Shown here in pieces: positions 42,854 to 50,661 of a stretch of 64,000 nt of DNA (its first letter is position 1; every line of letters starts with the position of its first letter). The DNA comes from Mycobacterium sp. Aquia_216 (GTDB taxonomy: Bacteria > Actinomycetota > Actinomycetes > Mycobacteriales > Mycobacteriaceae): positions 5,518,001-5,582,000 of the forward strand of contig NZ_CP113529.1 of the NCBI RefSeq assembly GCF_026723865.1, written 5' to 3'. The translations under genes were made by a program, and so were the position numbers. The notes under the pieces are model-generated. The model had not been told where the DNA came from, made no database searches, and was given only the letters and a program-made list of their open reading frames with translations.

Positions 42854-43999
42854 ATGACGTTGACCCATTCGCAGGAGCGGGTTCCCGCTACCGAGCGCAT
42901 AGCCGTCCGTTGCGTCGACTCGGATGTCCACCCGGCACCCAAGCGCGGCGAGCTGGTCCCATACATCCCCGAGCCCTGGCGCAGTAAGTATTTCCTCACC
43001 CGCACCGTGGGCGAGCAAATCTACTACGACGCGCCCGACTACGCGCACTCCTACGCGATGCGGGTGGATGCCTTTCCCGCCAACGGCGAATTCCCTTGCA
43101 GCGACCCGGACATGGCGTTTCGCCAGCTGATCATGGAGGCGGGCTCCGACATAGCGATCCTGGAGCCGGCCGCCTACCCGGCCCGCCTCCCCGAAGCGCA
43201 GCACGCGATGTCGGCCGCGTTGAACGAATGGCAGGCCAATCACTGGCTGGACGGCCACAACAACTGGCACGAGCGGTGGCGCGGTTCAATTTGCGCCGCC
43301 ATCGAGGAGCCGGCAGAGTCCGCGCGCGAGATCGAAAAATGGGCCGGGCACCCCTTCATGGCGCAGATTCTGATCAAGGCCGAGCCGCGGCCGTCCTGGG
43401 GCCACCCGAAATACGATCCGATCTGGGCGGCCGCCACCAAGCACGACATCACCGTGAGCTGCCACCTGTCGCGCAGCCAATTCGACGAGCTACCGATCCC
43501 CCCGGTCGGATTCCCCAGCTACAACCATGACTTCATGGTCACCTACTCGCTATTGGCCGCCAACCAGGTGATGAGCCTGATCTTCGACGGCGTCTTCGAC
43601 CGGTTCCCGACGCTGCGGATCGTGTTCGTCGAGCACGCTTTCACCTGGATCCTGCCGCTGATGTGGCGCATGGACGCGATCTACGAGGCACGCAAGTCCT
43701 GGGTGGACATCAAGCGCAAGCCGTCCGAGTACGTCAAGGACCACATCAAATTCACCACCCAGCCACTCGACTACCCCGAAGACAAAACCGAGCTGACCCG
43801 CGCGCTGGAATGGATGGAGTGCGAGAAGATCCTGCTCTTCTCGTCGGACTACCCGCACTGGACGTTCGACGACCCGCGCTGGTTGGTCAAGCACCTGCCC
43901 AAGCACGCCCGCGACGCCGTGATGTACAAAAACGGCATCGCGACCTACCACCTGCCCGAGACCGTCCCGGTCCTCGAGGGTCAGACCCGGGTGCTCTGA
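42854..43999 (+). CDS. Metal-dependent amidohydrolase family protein (PF04909 type)
   Basis: This 381-residue protein has VDSDVHPAPKRGEL at the first metal strand and FSSDYPHWTFDDPR near the end, with the conserved metal Asp332. Histidines in SCHLSRSQFD and VFVEHAFTWILPLMWRMD are further candidate ligands or fold markers. The ATG at 42854 has GAGGAG upstream. It lies 30 bp after the Asp-lacking homologue, and the two could form a heteromer. It is followed by a Rieske ferredoxin, which is unusual for a simple hydrolase and suggests that the operon includes an oxygenation step. Confidence 0.87.
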   Translation: MTLTHSQERVPATERIAVRCVDSDVHPAPKRGELVPYIPEPWRSKYFLTRTVGEQIYYDAPDYAHSYAMRVDAFPANGEFPCSDPDMAFRQLIMEAGSDIAILEPAAYPARLPEAQHAMSAALNEWQANHWLDGHNNWHERWRGSICAAIEEPAESAREIEKWAGHPFMAQILIKAEPRPSWGHPKYDPIWAAATKHDITVSCHLSRSQFDELPIPPVGFPSYNHDFMVTYSLLAANQVMSLIFDGVFDRFPTLRIVFVEHAFTWILPLMWRMDAIYEARKSWVDIKRKPSEYVKDHIKFTTQPLDYPEDKTELTRALEWMECEKILLFSSDYPHWTFDDPRWLVKHLPKHARDAVMYKNGIATYHLPETVPVLEGQTRVL

Positions 44000-44000
44000 A

Positions 44001-44399
44001 TTGGCCGAAGAAACCAAACGGCCCGAGCCACGTCTCGCCCAGGGCCGCGAGCATGTTGTCGCCACCGTAGACGAAATTCCGCCGGGTACCCACAAATTGG
44101 TGCCGATCGGCCGCCACGGTGTCGGCGTCTACAACGTCAACGGCACCTTCTACGCCATCGCGAATTACTGCCCCCACCAGGGCGGTCCGCTGTGTTCGGG
44201 GCGAGCCCGGGGACGCACGATCGTCGACGAGACCGCGCCGGGCGACGCGGTCATGGTTCGCGACCTGGAATACATCTATTGCCCTTGGCACCAATGGGGT
44301 TTCGAGCTGGCGACCGGCACCACTGCGGTCAAGCCGGAATGGAGCATCCGCACCTATCCGGTCCGTGTCGTCGGCAACGACGTTCTGGTTCAAGCCTAA
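44001..44399 (+). CDS. Rieske [2Fe-2S] ferredoxin
   Basis: This 132-residue protein has a Rieske domain: CPHQGG (Cys and His ligands) and, 40 residues on, CPWHQWGF. The domain fills most of the protein, so it is an electron carrier rather than an oxygenase subunit. The start is TTG at 44001, one base after the preceding stop. The extra segment between the two ligand motifs (RARGRTIVDETAPGDAVMV) is longer than in NirD-type proteins. It could supply electrons to the Rieske oxygenase at 62167, but the two are 18 kb apart and that link is inference. Confidence 0.88.
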   Translation: MAEETKRPEPRLAQGREHVVATVDEIPPGTHKLVPIGRHGVGVYNVNGTFYAIANYCPHQGGPLCSGRARGRTIVDETAPGDAVMVRDLEYIYCPWHQWGFELATGTTAVKPEWSIRTYPVRVVGNDVLVQA

Positions 44400-44414
44400 C
44401 TTCAGGAGAATCGC

Positions 44415-45281
44415 GTGCCTGCTATCGAGATCAACGGGGGAAATGTCGTCTACGAAATCCTCGGTGACGCAGGCGATCTCATTGCACTGACGCCCGGCGG
44501 GCGGTTCAGCAAGGAGATCCCCGGCCTGCGTCCACTGGCCGACTGTCTGGCCGCGGGTGGCTACCGCGTGCTGCTGTGGGACCGGCCCAACTGCGGGTCC
44601 TCCGATGTGCAGTTCTACGGACAAAGCGAGTCGCACATGCGCGCCGAGACACTGCACAAGCTGGTGACCGGGCTGGGCTTCGAGCGCTGCATCCTCGCCG
44701 GAGGATCGGGCGGGGCGAGGGATTCCATGTTGACCACGATGCTCTACCCCGAGATGGTCACCAAGCTGGTGGTGTGGAACATCGTCGGCGGCATTTACGG
44801 CAGTTTCGTGCTCGGCTCCTTCTACATCATCCCGAGCATTCTCGCGGTCCGCGGTACCGGCATGGACGGCGTGGTGCAGGTGGCCGAATGGCGCGACCGG
44901 ATCTCGGAGAACCCCGCCAACAAGCAGCGGTTCCTCGACTTCGAATCCGGCGACTTCCTCAAGATCATGCTGCGCTGGCTCAACGCCTTCGTCTCCAAGC
45001 CCGGTCAAACGATTCCCGGTGTCGAGGACGAAATGTTCGACCGGATAAGGGTTCCCACGTTGATCATTCGTGGCGGCGAGAACGACATGGATCACCCCAA
45101 GCGAACGTCGCTCGAGGTCAGCTGCCTGATCAAGGGATCCAAGCTCATCGACCCGCCGTGGCCCGAGGACGCCTGGGAGCGGGCATCCGAGGACCGCGCC
45201 GCGGGCCGGGTGAAACACTTCAACATGTTCGACACCTGGGTGCAAGCGGCACCCGCGATCCTGGAATTCCTGGGCTCGTGA
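44415..45281 (+). CDS. Alpha/beta-hydrolase
   Basis: This 288-residue hydrolase has the WDRPNCGSSD strand-loop, the nucleophile elbow GGSGGARDS (Ser at about residue 99), a lid region, and IRGGENDMDHP, with the acid residue of the triad expected in that area. The C-terminal His is plausible in KHFNMFD. The pattern resembles meta-cleavage hydrolases and haloperoxidase-like esterases. The GTG start has AGGAG upstream. It ends the operon begun at 41732. Confidence 0.85.
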   Translation: MPAIEINGGNVVYEILGDAGDLIALTPGGRFSKEIPGLRPLADCLAAGGYRVLLWDRPNCGSSDVQFYGQSESHMRAETLHKLVTGLGFERCILAGGSGGARDSMLTTMLYPEMVTKLVVWNIVGGIYGSFVLGSFYIIPSILAVRGTGMDGVVQVAEWRDRISENPANKQRFLDFESGDFLKIMLRWLNAFVSKPGQTIPGVEDEMFDRIRVPTLIIRGGENDMDHPKRTSLEVSCLIKGSKLIDPPWPEDAWERASEDRAAGRVKHFNMFDTWVQAAPAILEFLGS

Positions 45282-45298
45282 CGGCGCGAAACGGTGCA

Positions 45299-45772
45299 TT
45301 ACCGAGTGCAGATGTGGACCTCGCAGTTGAGCGACGCCTCCAGCGCCGTGTGGACTCGGCTTTCCGGAACGCGTTCGAGGTCGGCCTCCCGCAGCGTCAC
45401 CTGGATGATGTCGAATCCGTCGTCGCCTGGTGTGCGCACAATGTCACCGGTGAGGCCAAACGCGGACAGCACACCGTGCGCGTCGTCGTCGGTCCCCCGG
45501 CTGACGAAGGTGATCACTCCCGGGGCCGGGGTTATGCTGAATACCTTGGTGCACAACATGATTGCGGTTTCTCTGGCTGTGTCGCCGTCTTCGGACGCGA
45601 TGAGCAGTTCAACTTCCCGGCGGCTGACCGGCATGGACGCGAGGTTGTTCTCGACCACGCCGGCGCCGGCTTCGGCCGCGAGTTCGAGGAGCCCCGCCAT
45701 GCCATCGCGTAGTTGTGCCGGCGTGAGCACGCTCTCCGGGTCGACGTTGACACGCACTACGGCAGTTCGCAT
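45299..45772 (-). CDS. Conserved hypothetical protein
   Basis: This 157-residue protein begins MRTAVVRVNVDPES and contains VENNLASMPVSRREVELLIA and CTKVFSITPAPGVITFVSRG. It appears to be an alpha/beta protein with no recognised motif. It is transcribed against both neighbours, a hydrolase ending 18 bp away and the NuoF-like gene starting 36 bp away. I chose the ATG at 45772; the longer frame overlaps the divergent gene. Divergence from the NuoF-like gene suggests a shared promoter region. Confidence 0.65.
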   Translation of the reverse strand: MRTAVVRVNVDPESVLTPAQLRDGMAGLLELAAEAGAGVVENNLASMPVSRREVELLIASEDGDTARETAIMLCTKVFSITPAPGVITFVSRGTDDDAHGVLSAFGLTGDIVRTPGDDGFDIIQVTLREADLERVPESRVHTALEASLNCEVHICTR

Positions 45773-45808
45773 GTGCGCAAGCCTAACTAAGACGACGGCA
45801 GGCCAGCT

Positions 45809-47125
45809 TTGAATACCACCCAGTCCACGACCATCACCACCGCCACCGTTCCCGGGGGCACACCGCGGCTGCTGAGTGAACATGCCGGCCAAGCCCGCGA
45901 GGACCTCCTGGCCTATCGACGGCTCGGCGGCTACCTCCCGCTCGCCGACGCCGGGGCCTTGCTGAGCGAGGTCGAATCCAGCGGACTCGCCGGGCGCGGC
46001 GGAGCCGCCTTTCCGCTAGCGGTGAAGCTGCGGACGGTGCGCGACAACGGGCGCCTGATCGCGGACATCGGTGGCCCCGTCGTCGTCGCGAATGGCGAAG
46101 AGGGAGAACCGGCTTCGATCAAGGACCGCTGGCTGCTGCGCAACCGCCCGCACCTGGTGTTGGACGGACTGCGGTTGGCCGCGGCGGTCGTGGCCGCCGA
46201 CCGCGCTTACGTCTATGTGTCCGACCCGGAGTCGGCACACAGCGTCGAAACCGCGCTCGGCGAACTCGATCCCGACACCCTCGCCGGTGTCACGGTGCAT
46301 CTGCTGACGGTGACACCCGGATACGTGGCCGGCGAGGAGACCGCCGCGGTTCGCGTGATCAACGGCGGGCCGGCCAAGCCGACCGACAAGCCGCCGCGCC
46401 CGTTCGAAGCCGGCGTCGCTGATCGGCCCACGCTGGTGAGCAATGTCGAGACGCTGGCCAATCTGCCTTACGTGCAGGGCCACGGCTCGGCGGCATTCCG
46501 CGCGCAGGGCACGTCGCTGTCGCCGGGCACCTTTTTGGCCACCATCACCGGTGGCGGTAAGCCGCCGGTGCTCTACGAGCTCCCCCACGGCCTTGCCTTC
46601 ACCGAATTACTTGCACTGCATGGGATTTCCCCTGATCAGGTACGGGGAGCGCTGATGGGCGGGTACTTCGCCGGCTTGCTGAACCGCACCGTACTGGAGA
46701 CCTCGCTGGACCACGAGACGATGCGGCACCTCGGCAGCGGTCTCGGCTGCGGTGCGGTCTCAGTGATCACCGACGATTGTCCCGTCGCGGTCGCGGCGGC
46801 GGTGCTCGCTTACTTCGATCGCGAAAATGCCGGGCAGTGCGGGTCGTGCTTCAACGGGACGGCCGCGATGGCGGCCGCGGCCGGGGCCCTGCGCGACGGC
46901 GCCGCGACGAAGGAAGATGTCGACCGGTTGCGCCGCTGGTCGGTGCTGCTGCGCGGGCGCGGGGCCTGCGCGACACTGGATGCCGCCACCAATATCGCCG
47001 CCAGCCTGCTCGATCAGTTCCCGGCCGAAGTCACCGCGCATCTCGACGGGACCTGCCCGGACTGCGCCAGTGGCGCATTTCGTGCCGACCGTCCGTACGA
47101 GGCTGAAGCGGTGAGGCAAGCATGA
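45809..47125 (+). CDS. NuoF-like FMN/iron-sulfur oxidoreductase
   Basis: This 438-residue protein resembles the 51-kDa NADH-binding subunit of complex I. It has the FMN/NADH glycine-rich loop GRGGAAFPLAVK, NGEEGEPAS, AGEETAAVR and TLVSNVETLANLP, and an SLBB-like region. The iron-sulfur motif is altered: complex I has E-S-C-G-x-C-x-x-C, while here the first Cys is Ala341 (ENAGQCGSC; Cys344, Cys347), with the fourth at Cys387. An extra CPDC lies near the C-terminus. The stop overlaps a ferredoxin gene (ATGA). It probably reduces that ferredoxin from NAD(P)H, feeding oxygenases. The start is TTG without a clear RBS. Confidence 0.83.
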   Translation: MNTTQSTTITTATVPGGTPRLLSEHAGQAREDLLAYRRLGGYLPLADAGALLSEVESSGLAGRGGAAFPLAVKLRTVRDNGRLIADIGGPVVVANGEEGEPASIKDRWLLRNRPHLVLDGLRLAAAVVAADRAYVYVSDPESAHSVETALGELDPDTLAGVTVHLLTVTPGYVAGEETAAVRVINGGPAKPTDKPPRPFEAGVADRPTLVSNVETLANLPYVQGHGSAAFRAQGTSLSPGTFLATITGGGKPPVLYELPHGLAFTELLALHGISPDQVRGALMGGYFAGLLNRTVLETSLDHETMRHLGSGLGCGAVSVITDDCPVAVAAAVLAYFDRENAGQCGSCFNGTAAMAAAAGALRDGAATKEDVDRLRRWSVLLRGRGACATLDAATNIAASLLDQFPAEVTAHLDGTCPDCASGAFRADRPYEAEAVRQA

Positions 47126-47418
47126 AAATCCGCCTGGACCGCACCATTTGCGACGGGTTCGGCATCTGCGCCAAGCATGCGCCGCGATACTTCTCGCTGG
47201 ACGATTGGGGATACGCGGCCCTCATCGGGGACGGCACCGTGGCGGAACCGGATCGGGACGCGGTCATGCGGGCGCTGCTGGACTGCCCGGTGCACGCCAT
47301 CACCGAGATCGGCGAGCGCCGATACCGTGCCGCCGAGCCGCCGCTGACCGACACAGACGATCCGGCCGAAGATCTCAAAACCGAAGAGAACGAAGCCGAA
47401 TGGGGCTTCACGCGTTGA
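47122..47418 (+). CDS. Small ferredoxin coupled to the NuoF-like protein
   Basis: This 98-residue protein has the P450-type ferredoxin motif C-D-G-F-G-I-C and a distant CPVHA, giving three cysteines and probably a [3Fe-4S] cluster. The central residue is Phe, where the ferredoxins at 32350 and 53836 have His. A 30-residue acidic tail (DTDDPAEDLKTEENEAE) is longer than usual. The ATG overlaps the NuoF-like stop. The pair is probably an electron-transfer module. Confidence 0.88.
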   Translation: MKIRLDRTICDGFGICAKHAPRYFSLDDWGYAALIGDGTVAEPDRDAVMRALLDCPVHAITEIGERRYRAAEPPLTDTDDPAEDLKTEENEAEWGFTR

Positions 47419-47446
47419 GGTGTCCCGAATCTGACTCGAAGCGTCC

Positions 47447-47593
47447 ATGCAGCTCGCCTTTGATGCAGAGATCGACGCAGACATAGAAGCGTTGCGTGTG
47501 GAGTTCATCGGCTTTCTCGGGGAGCATCTTCCGACGCAAGCCGCCCCCGGACGTCGGCCACGTGGTCGTGGCGGTCTTAACGGAATAAGCTGA
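47447..47593 (+). pseudogene. N-terminal remnant of an acyl-CoA dehydrogenase (FadE)
   Basis: A 48-codon frame beginning ATG at 47447 reads MQLAFDAEIDADIEALRVEF then IGFLGEHLPTQ. This matches the start of the FadE at 37226, which begins MQLTFDSDVEEFRAEFSAFL with DENLPP. After about 31 residues the similarity stops and the frame runs to a TGA at 47591 through arginine/glycine-rich sequence. The rest of the roughly 390-residue gene is absent. The match is by eye and short, but position, spacing and start agree. Confidence 0.6.
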
Positions 47594-47631
47594 AACGAAC
47601 AAGGCCGGGATGACCCAATGAAAGGCCCACC

Positions 47632-47973
47632 ATGAGGTGGTTTGTTGGTCGTTTGACGGCCGCCTTCGCGGTCGTCTTCGTGGCGATGGCGGTCGCGGTG
47701 ATCGCGACGCCGGGTGTCAGCTCGGCGCAGTGCGATCCCAAAATGTCGTGGAACGAGGCGACCGGCGAGTGCAAACGGCCCGCGGCGCCGCCAGCGTGGT
47801 ACGTGCCCCCGGCGCCCTACGCGCCGTCGTTCGCCGGGCAGGATGTGCCGCCGCCACCGCAATGGACGGGGAACCCGCCGCCATGGCCGTACTGGGCGCC
47901 GCAGGCCCCGATGTGGAGCACCGGCTTTCACCAGTGGGGCATTTATGTGGGCGGCGTCTGGGTGCCGATCTAG
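47632..47973 (+). CDS. Small proline-rich secreted protein
   Basis: This 113-residue precursor has a signal peptide (FAVVFVAMAVAVIATPGVS, then SAQC) and a short mature part with two cysteines (CDPKMSWNEATGEC), followed by a Pro/Trp/Tyr-rich tail. The WNEATGEC-K motif occurs in several small exported mycobacterial proteins. The start is ATG at 47632. No function is known. It lies between the FadE remnant and the DUF35-thiolase unit and does not look catabolic. Confidence 0.72.
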   Translation: MRWFVGRLTAAFAVVFVAMAVAVIATPGVSSAQCDPKMSWNEATGECKRPAAPPAWYVPPAPYAPSFAGQDVPPPPQWTGNPPPWPYWAPQAPMWSTGFHQWGIYVGGVWVPI

Positions 47974-48029
47974 CGGGTACATTCTGCGCCCGTGGCTAGC
48001 GGCAGGCTAGATCGTGCCTGCTGACGAGT

Positions 48030-48044
48030 GATAACGTAATTCTC
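48030..48044. promoter_or_regulatory. Weak match to the GAGAAT palindrome upstream of the DUF35-thiolase gene
   Basis: GATAACGTAATTCTC keeps the right arm ATTCTC and the 3-bp spacer, but has two changes in the left arm. It lies 60 bp upstream of the start at 48104, the same distance as in the SDR operon. Confidence 0.4.
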
Positions 48045-48103
48045 CGATTCGTATAACGGTCCTACCAAGCTGCATCCGGGACCGTTCGACTCGCGGAGGT
48101 AAC

Positions 48104-49768
48104 GTGTCAGCAGCGCCGGGGCGTCCACTGCCCCTGGTCACGCCCGAGAACGAATTCTTCTGGACCTCGGGCGCCGACGGCACACTGCGATTGCAGGAAT
48201 GCAATGCCTGCGAGGCGCTGATCCACCCGCCGGCGCCGGTGTGCCGCTGCTGCCGCTCGCGCGACATCGGCGTGCGGGAGCTCTCCGGTAGAGCGACACT
48301 GGCCGGCTTCACAATCAACGAACGGTTCAGCCTGCCCGGGCTGCCGGCGCCCTACGTCATCGCGGAAGTCGCCATCGCCGAAGACCCCCGGGTCCGGCTG
48401 ACCACCAACATCGTGGGCTGCGATCCCAGCGCGCTCGAACTCGGCCAACAAGTCGAGGTCGTCTTCGAACAGGTCGAGGAAGTGTGGTTTCCGCTGTTTC
48501 GGCCGATCGCCGATGCCGGGCCCGGTCAGCTGCCGGTCGACGAAATCGCGCCGGAACGCTTCGGCCAACACGTACGGCCCATGCTGACCACGGAGAAATT
48601 CGAGGACAAATCCGCCCTCACCGGAATCGGCATCTCGAAGATCGGGCGGCGATTGATGGTGCCGCCGCTGTCGCTGACCATCGATGCGTGCGAGGCGGCG
48701 GTCGCCGACGCCGGGCTGACTTTCGCGGACATCGACGGCCTGTCCACCTATCCGGGCCCGCTCAACGTCGCCGGCATGGGAGAAGGCGGTGTCACCGCGC
48801 TGGAGGCCGCGCTCGGAATCCGGCCGACGTGGCACAACGGCACCATGGAGACGTTCGGTCCCGGCGGCTCGGTGATCTCCGCGATGCTTGCGATCGCCTG
48901 CGGGCTGGCGCGACACGTGCTGTGCTTCCGCACCCTGTGGGAGGCCACCCACGGCGAGCTGATGAAGCAAGGCAAGATCACCCCTCCCCAAGGATCAGCG
49001 GGCAGGATGTCCGGCTGGCAGATGCCGTTCGGTGCCACCTCGGCGGCCCACACCTTGGCGATGAACGCGCAGCGTCACTTTCACCGGTATGGCACCAGCA
49101 AGGAGACGCTGGGCTGGATCGCGTTGAATCAGCGGGCCAATGCCGAGCTGAACCCCACCGCCATCTACCGCTCCCCGATGACGATGGACGACTACCTGAG
49201 CGCGCGGCCCATCACCACCCCCTTCGGGCTGTACGACTGCGACGTGCCCTGTGACGCTGCGATCGCGGTCATCGTCTCCGCCGCCGATGCCGCGCGCGAT
49301 ATGCCCAAGCCGCCAGTCTTCGTCGAGGCGGTGGGCACGCAGATCGTCGAGCGGCTGGACTGGGACCAGAGCACATTGACCCACGAGCCGCAGGTGCTGG
49401 GCCAGGCGGCGCACCTGTGGACCCGTACCTCGCTGCGACCCGCCGACGTCGACGTCGCCGAGTTATACGACGGCTTCACCTTCAACTGCCTGTCCTGGAT
49501 CGAGGCCCTGGGCTTCTGCGGAATCGGTGAGGCCAAAGACTTTCTGGACGGCGGCAAGAACATCGCCCGTGACGGCCAGCTGCCGCTCAACACGCACGGC
49601 GGCCAGCTCTCGCACGGCCGCACCCACGGCATGGGCCTGCTCTACGAGGCCGTCAGCCAGCTGCGCGGCGAGGCGGGTGACCGCCAGGTCGTCGACGCCC
49701 GGGTCGGCGTGGTCAGCAGTGGCGGCCTCACTCCCAGCGGCGTGCTCTTGCTGCGGGCCGACACATGA
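48104..49768 (+). CDS. DUF35-thiolase fusion (SCP2-thiolase/Ltp-like with N-terminal Zn-ribbon/OB domain)
   Basis: This 554-residue protein joins two domains that are separate in the M. tuberculosis cholesterol pathway. Residues 1-160 are a DUF35 domain with a zinc ribbon (Cys33, Cys36, Cys47, Cys50) and an OB fold. From about 175 a thiolase-like Ltp domain follows (SALTGIGISKIGRR, NALxQRAN-type QRANAEL, ELYDGFTFNC, GGQLSHGRTHGMGLL). Ltp2-type proteins bound to DUF35 partners cleave CoA-linked side chains by retro-aldol reaction. A similar cleavage by one polypeptide is inferred here. GTG start with GGAGGT; the stop overlaps the hydrolase gene (ATGA). Confidence 0.87.
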   Translation: MSAAPGRPLPLVTPENEFFWTSGADGTLRLQECNACEALIHPPAPVCRCCRSRDIGVRELSGRATLAGFTINERFSLPGLPAPYVIAEVAIAEDPRVRLTTNIVGCDPSALELGQQVEVVFEQVEEVWFPLFRPIADAGPGQLPVDEIAPERFGQHVRPMLTTEKFEDKSALTGIGISKIGRRLMVPPLSLTIDACEAAVADAGLTFADIDGLSTYPGPLNVAGMGEGGVTALEAALGIRPTWHNGTMETFGPGGSVISAMLAIACGLARHVLCFRTLWEATHGELMKQGKITPPQGSAGRMSGWQMPFGATSAAHTLAMNAQRHFHRYGTSKETLGWIALNQRANAELNPTAIYRSPMTMDDYLSARPITTPFGLYDCDVPCDAAIAVIVSAADAARDMPKPPVFVEAVGTQIVERLDWDQSTLTHEPQVLGQAAHLWTRTSLRPADVDVAELYDGFTFNCLSWIEALGFCGIGEAKDFLDGGKNIARDGQLPLNTHGGQLSHGRTHGMGLLYEAVSQLRGEAGDRQVVDARVGVVSSGGLTPSGVLLLRADT

Positions 49769-50661
49769 GCAACCAGCCGACTCCGCGTCCCCGACTGGTG
49801 ATCGTCGACGGGGTGCCGATGTCGGCGATCGTCTGCGAAGCCCCCGACCCCAAGGCCGTGATCGTCGCCATTCACGGCGGCGGCACCACCGCGGTCTATT
49901 TCGACTGCCCGGGCCACCCGTCATATTCGTTGTTACGTACTGGCGCGGCAGCGGGATTCACCGTGGTGGCGCTTGACCGGCCCGGATACGGCAGCTCGGC
50001 CCCCTATCCCGAGGCGATGGTCTCCGGCGGGCAGCGCGTCAACCTGGCGTACGGCGCCGTCGCCCGCATCCTCGACGAACGACCAAGCGGTGCAGGTTTA
50101 TTCGTGATGGGCCATTCGGGTGGGTGCGAACTGACGATGCGGATGGCCGCCGACGATCGTGGCGATGAACTGGTCGGCATCGAGCTGGCCGGCACCGGCC
50201 GCCACTATCATCCTGTCGCCCGCGACATGCTGAAGACGGCGACGCGCGAACGCCGACCGTCCGGTCTGCGCGAACTGTTATGGCATCCGGAACGGCTGTA
50301 TCCGCCCGGAATCCTCACGGGGGTCACGGTTTCCCCGACAGCTCCCGCCTACGAAGACCAGATGGTGTCGGACTGGGCCCGCCACACCTTCCCGACGCTG
50401 GCCCCCGGCGTGCGGGTACCAGTGCACTTCAGTATCGCGGAGCACGAAAAGGTATGGCAGACCGATGATTCGGCGGTAGCAGAGATCACTGCGATGTTCT
50501 CCGCGGCACCGAGCTTCACCCTACACAGGCAACTCGAGGCGGGGCACAACATCAGCCTCGGCCACACCGCCGCGGACTACCACTCGACGATCTTCGCATT
50601 TGTCGAGGAGTGCCTTGCTACTCGTTCCGCCGATGCCGATGCCGATTTGGAGGCCGGTTGA
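49765..50661 (+). CDS. Alpha/beta-hydrolase
   Basis: This 298-residue hydrolase has AIHGGGTTAVYFD (oxyanion loop), ALDRPGYGSS, the nucleophile elbow GHSGGC (Ser at about residue 116) and a C-terminal LEAGHNISLG with the likely catalytic His. It sits between a DUF35-thiolase and an NAD-dependent dehydrogenase, with 4-bp and 1-bp overlaps, so the unit is tightly coupled. A thioesterase or esterase acting on a pathway intermediate is inferred. Confidence 0.85.
   Translation: MSNQPTPRPRLVIVDGVPMSAIVCEAPDPKAVIVAIHGGGTTAVYFDCPGHPSYSLLRTGAAAGFTVVALDRPGYGSSAPYPEAMVSGGQRVNLAYGAVARILDERPSGAGLFVMGHSGGCELTMRMAADDRGDELVGIELAGTGRHYHPVARDMLKTATRERRPSGLRELLWHPERLYPPGILTGVTVSPTAPAYEDQMVSDWARHTFPTLAPGVRVPVHFSIAEHEKVWQTDDSAVAEITAMFSAAPSFTLHRQLEAGHNISLGHTAADYHSTIFAFVEECLATRSADADADLEAG

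Noticed and set aside
44400..44410. GAGAAT near the start of the 44415 hydrolase gene
   Set aside because: It is a single half-site that forms part of the ribosome binding site (AGGAGAAT) with no inverted arm.
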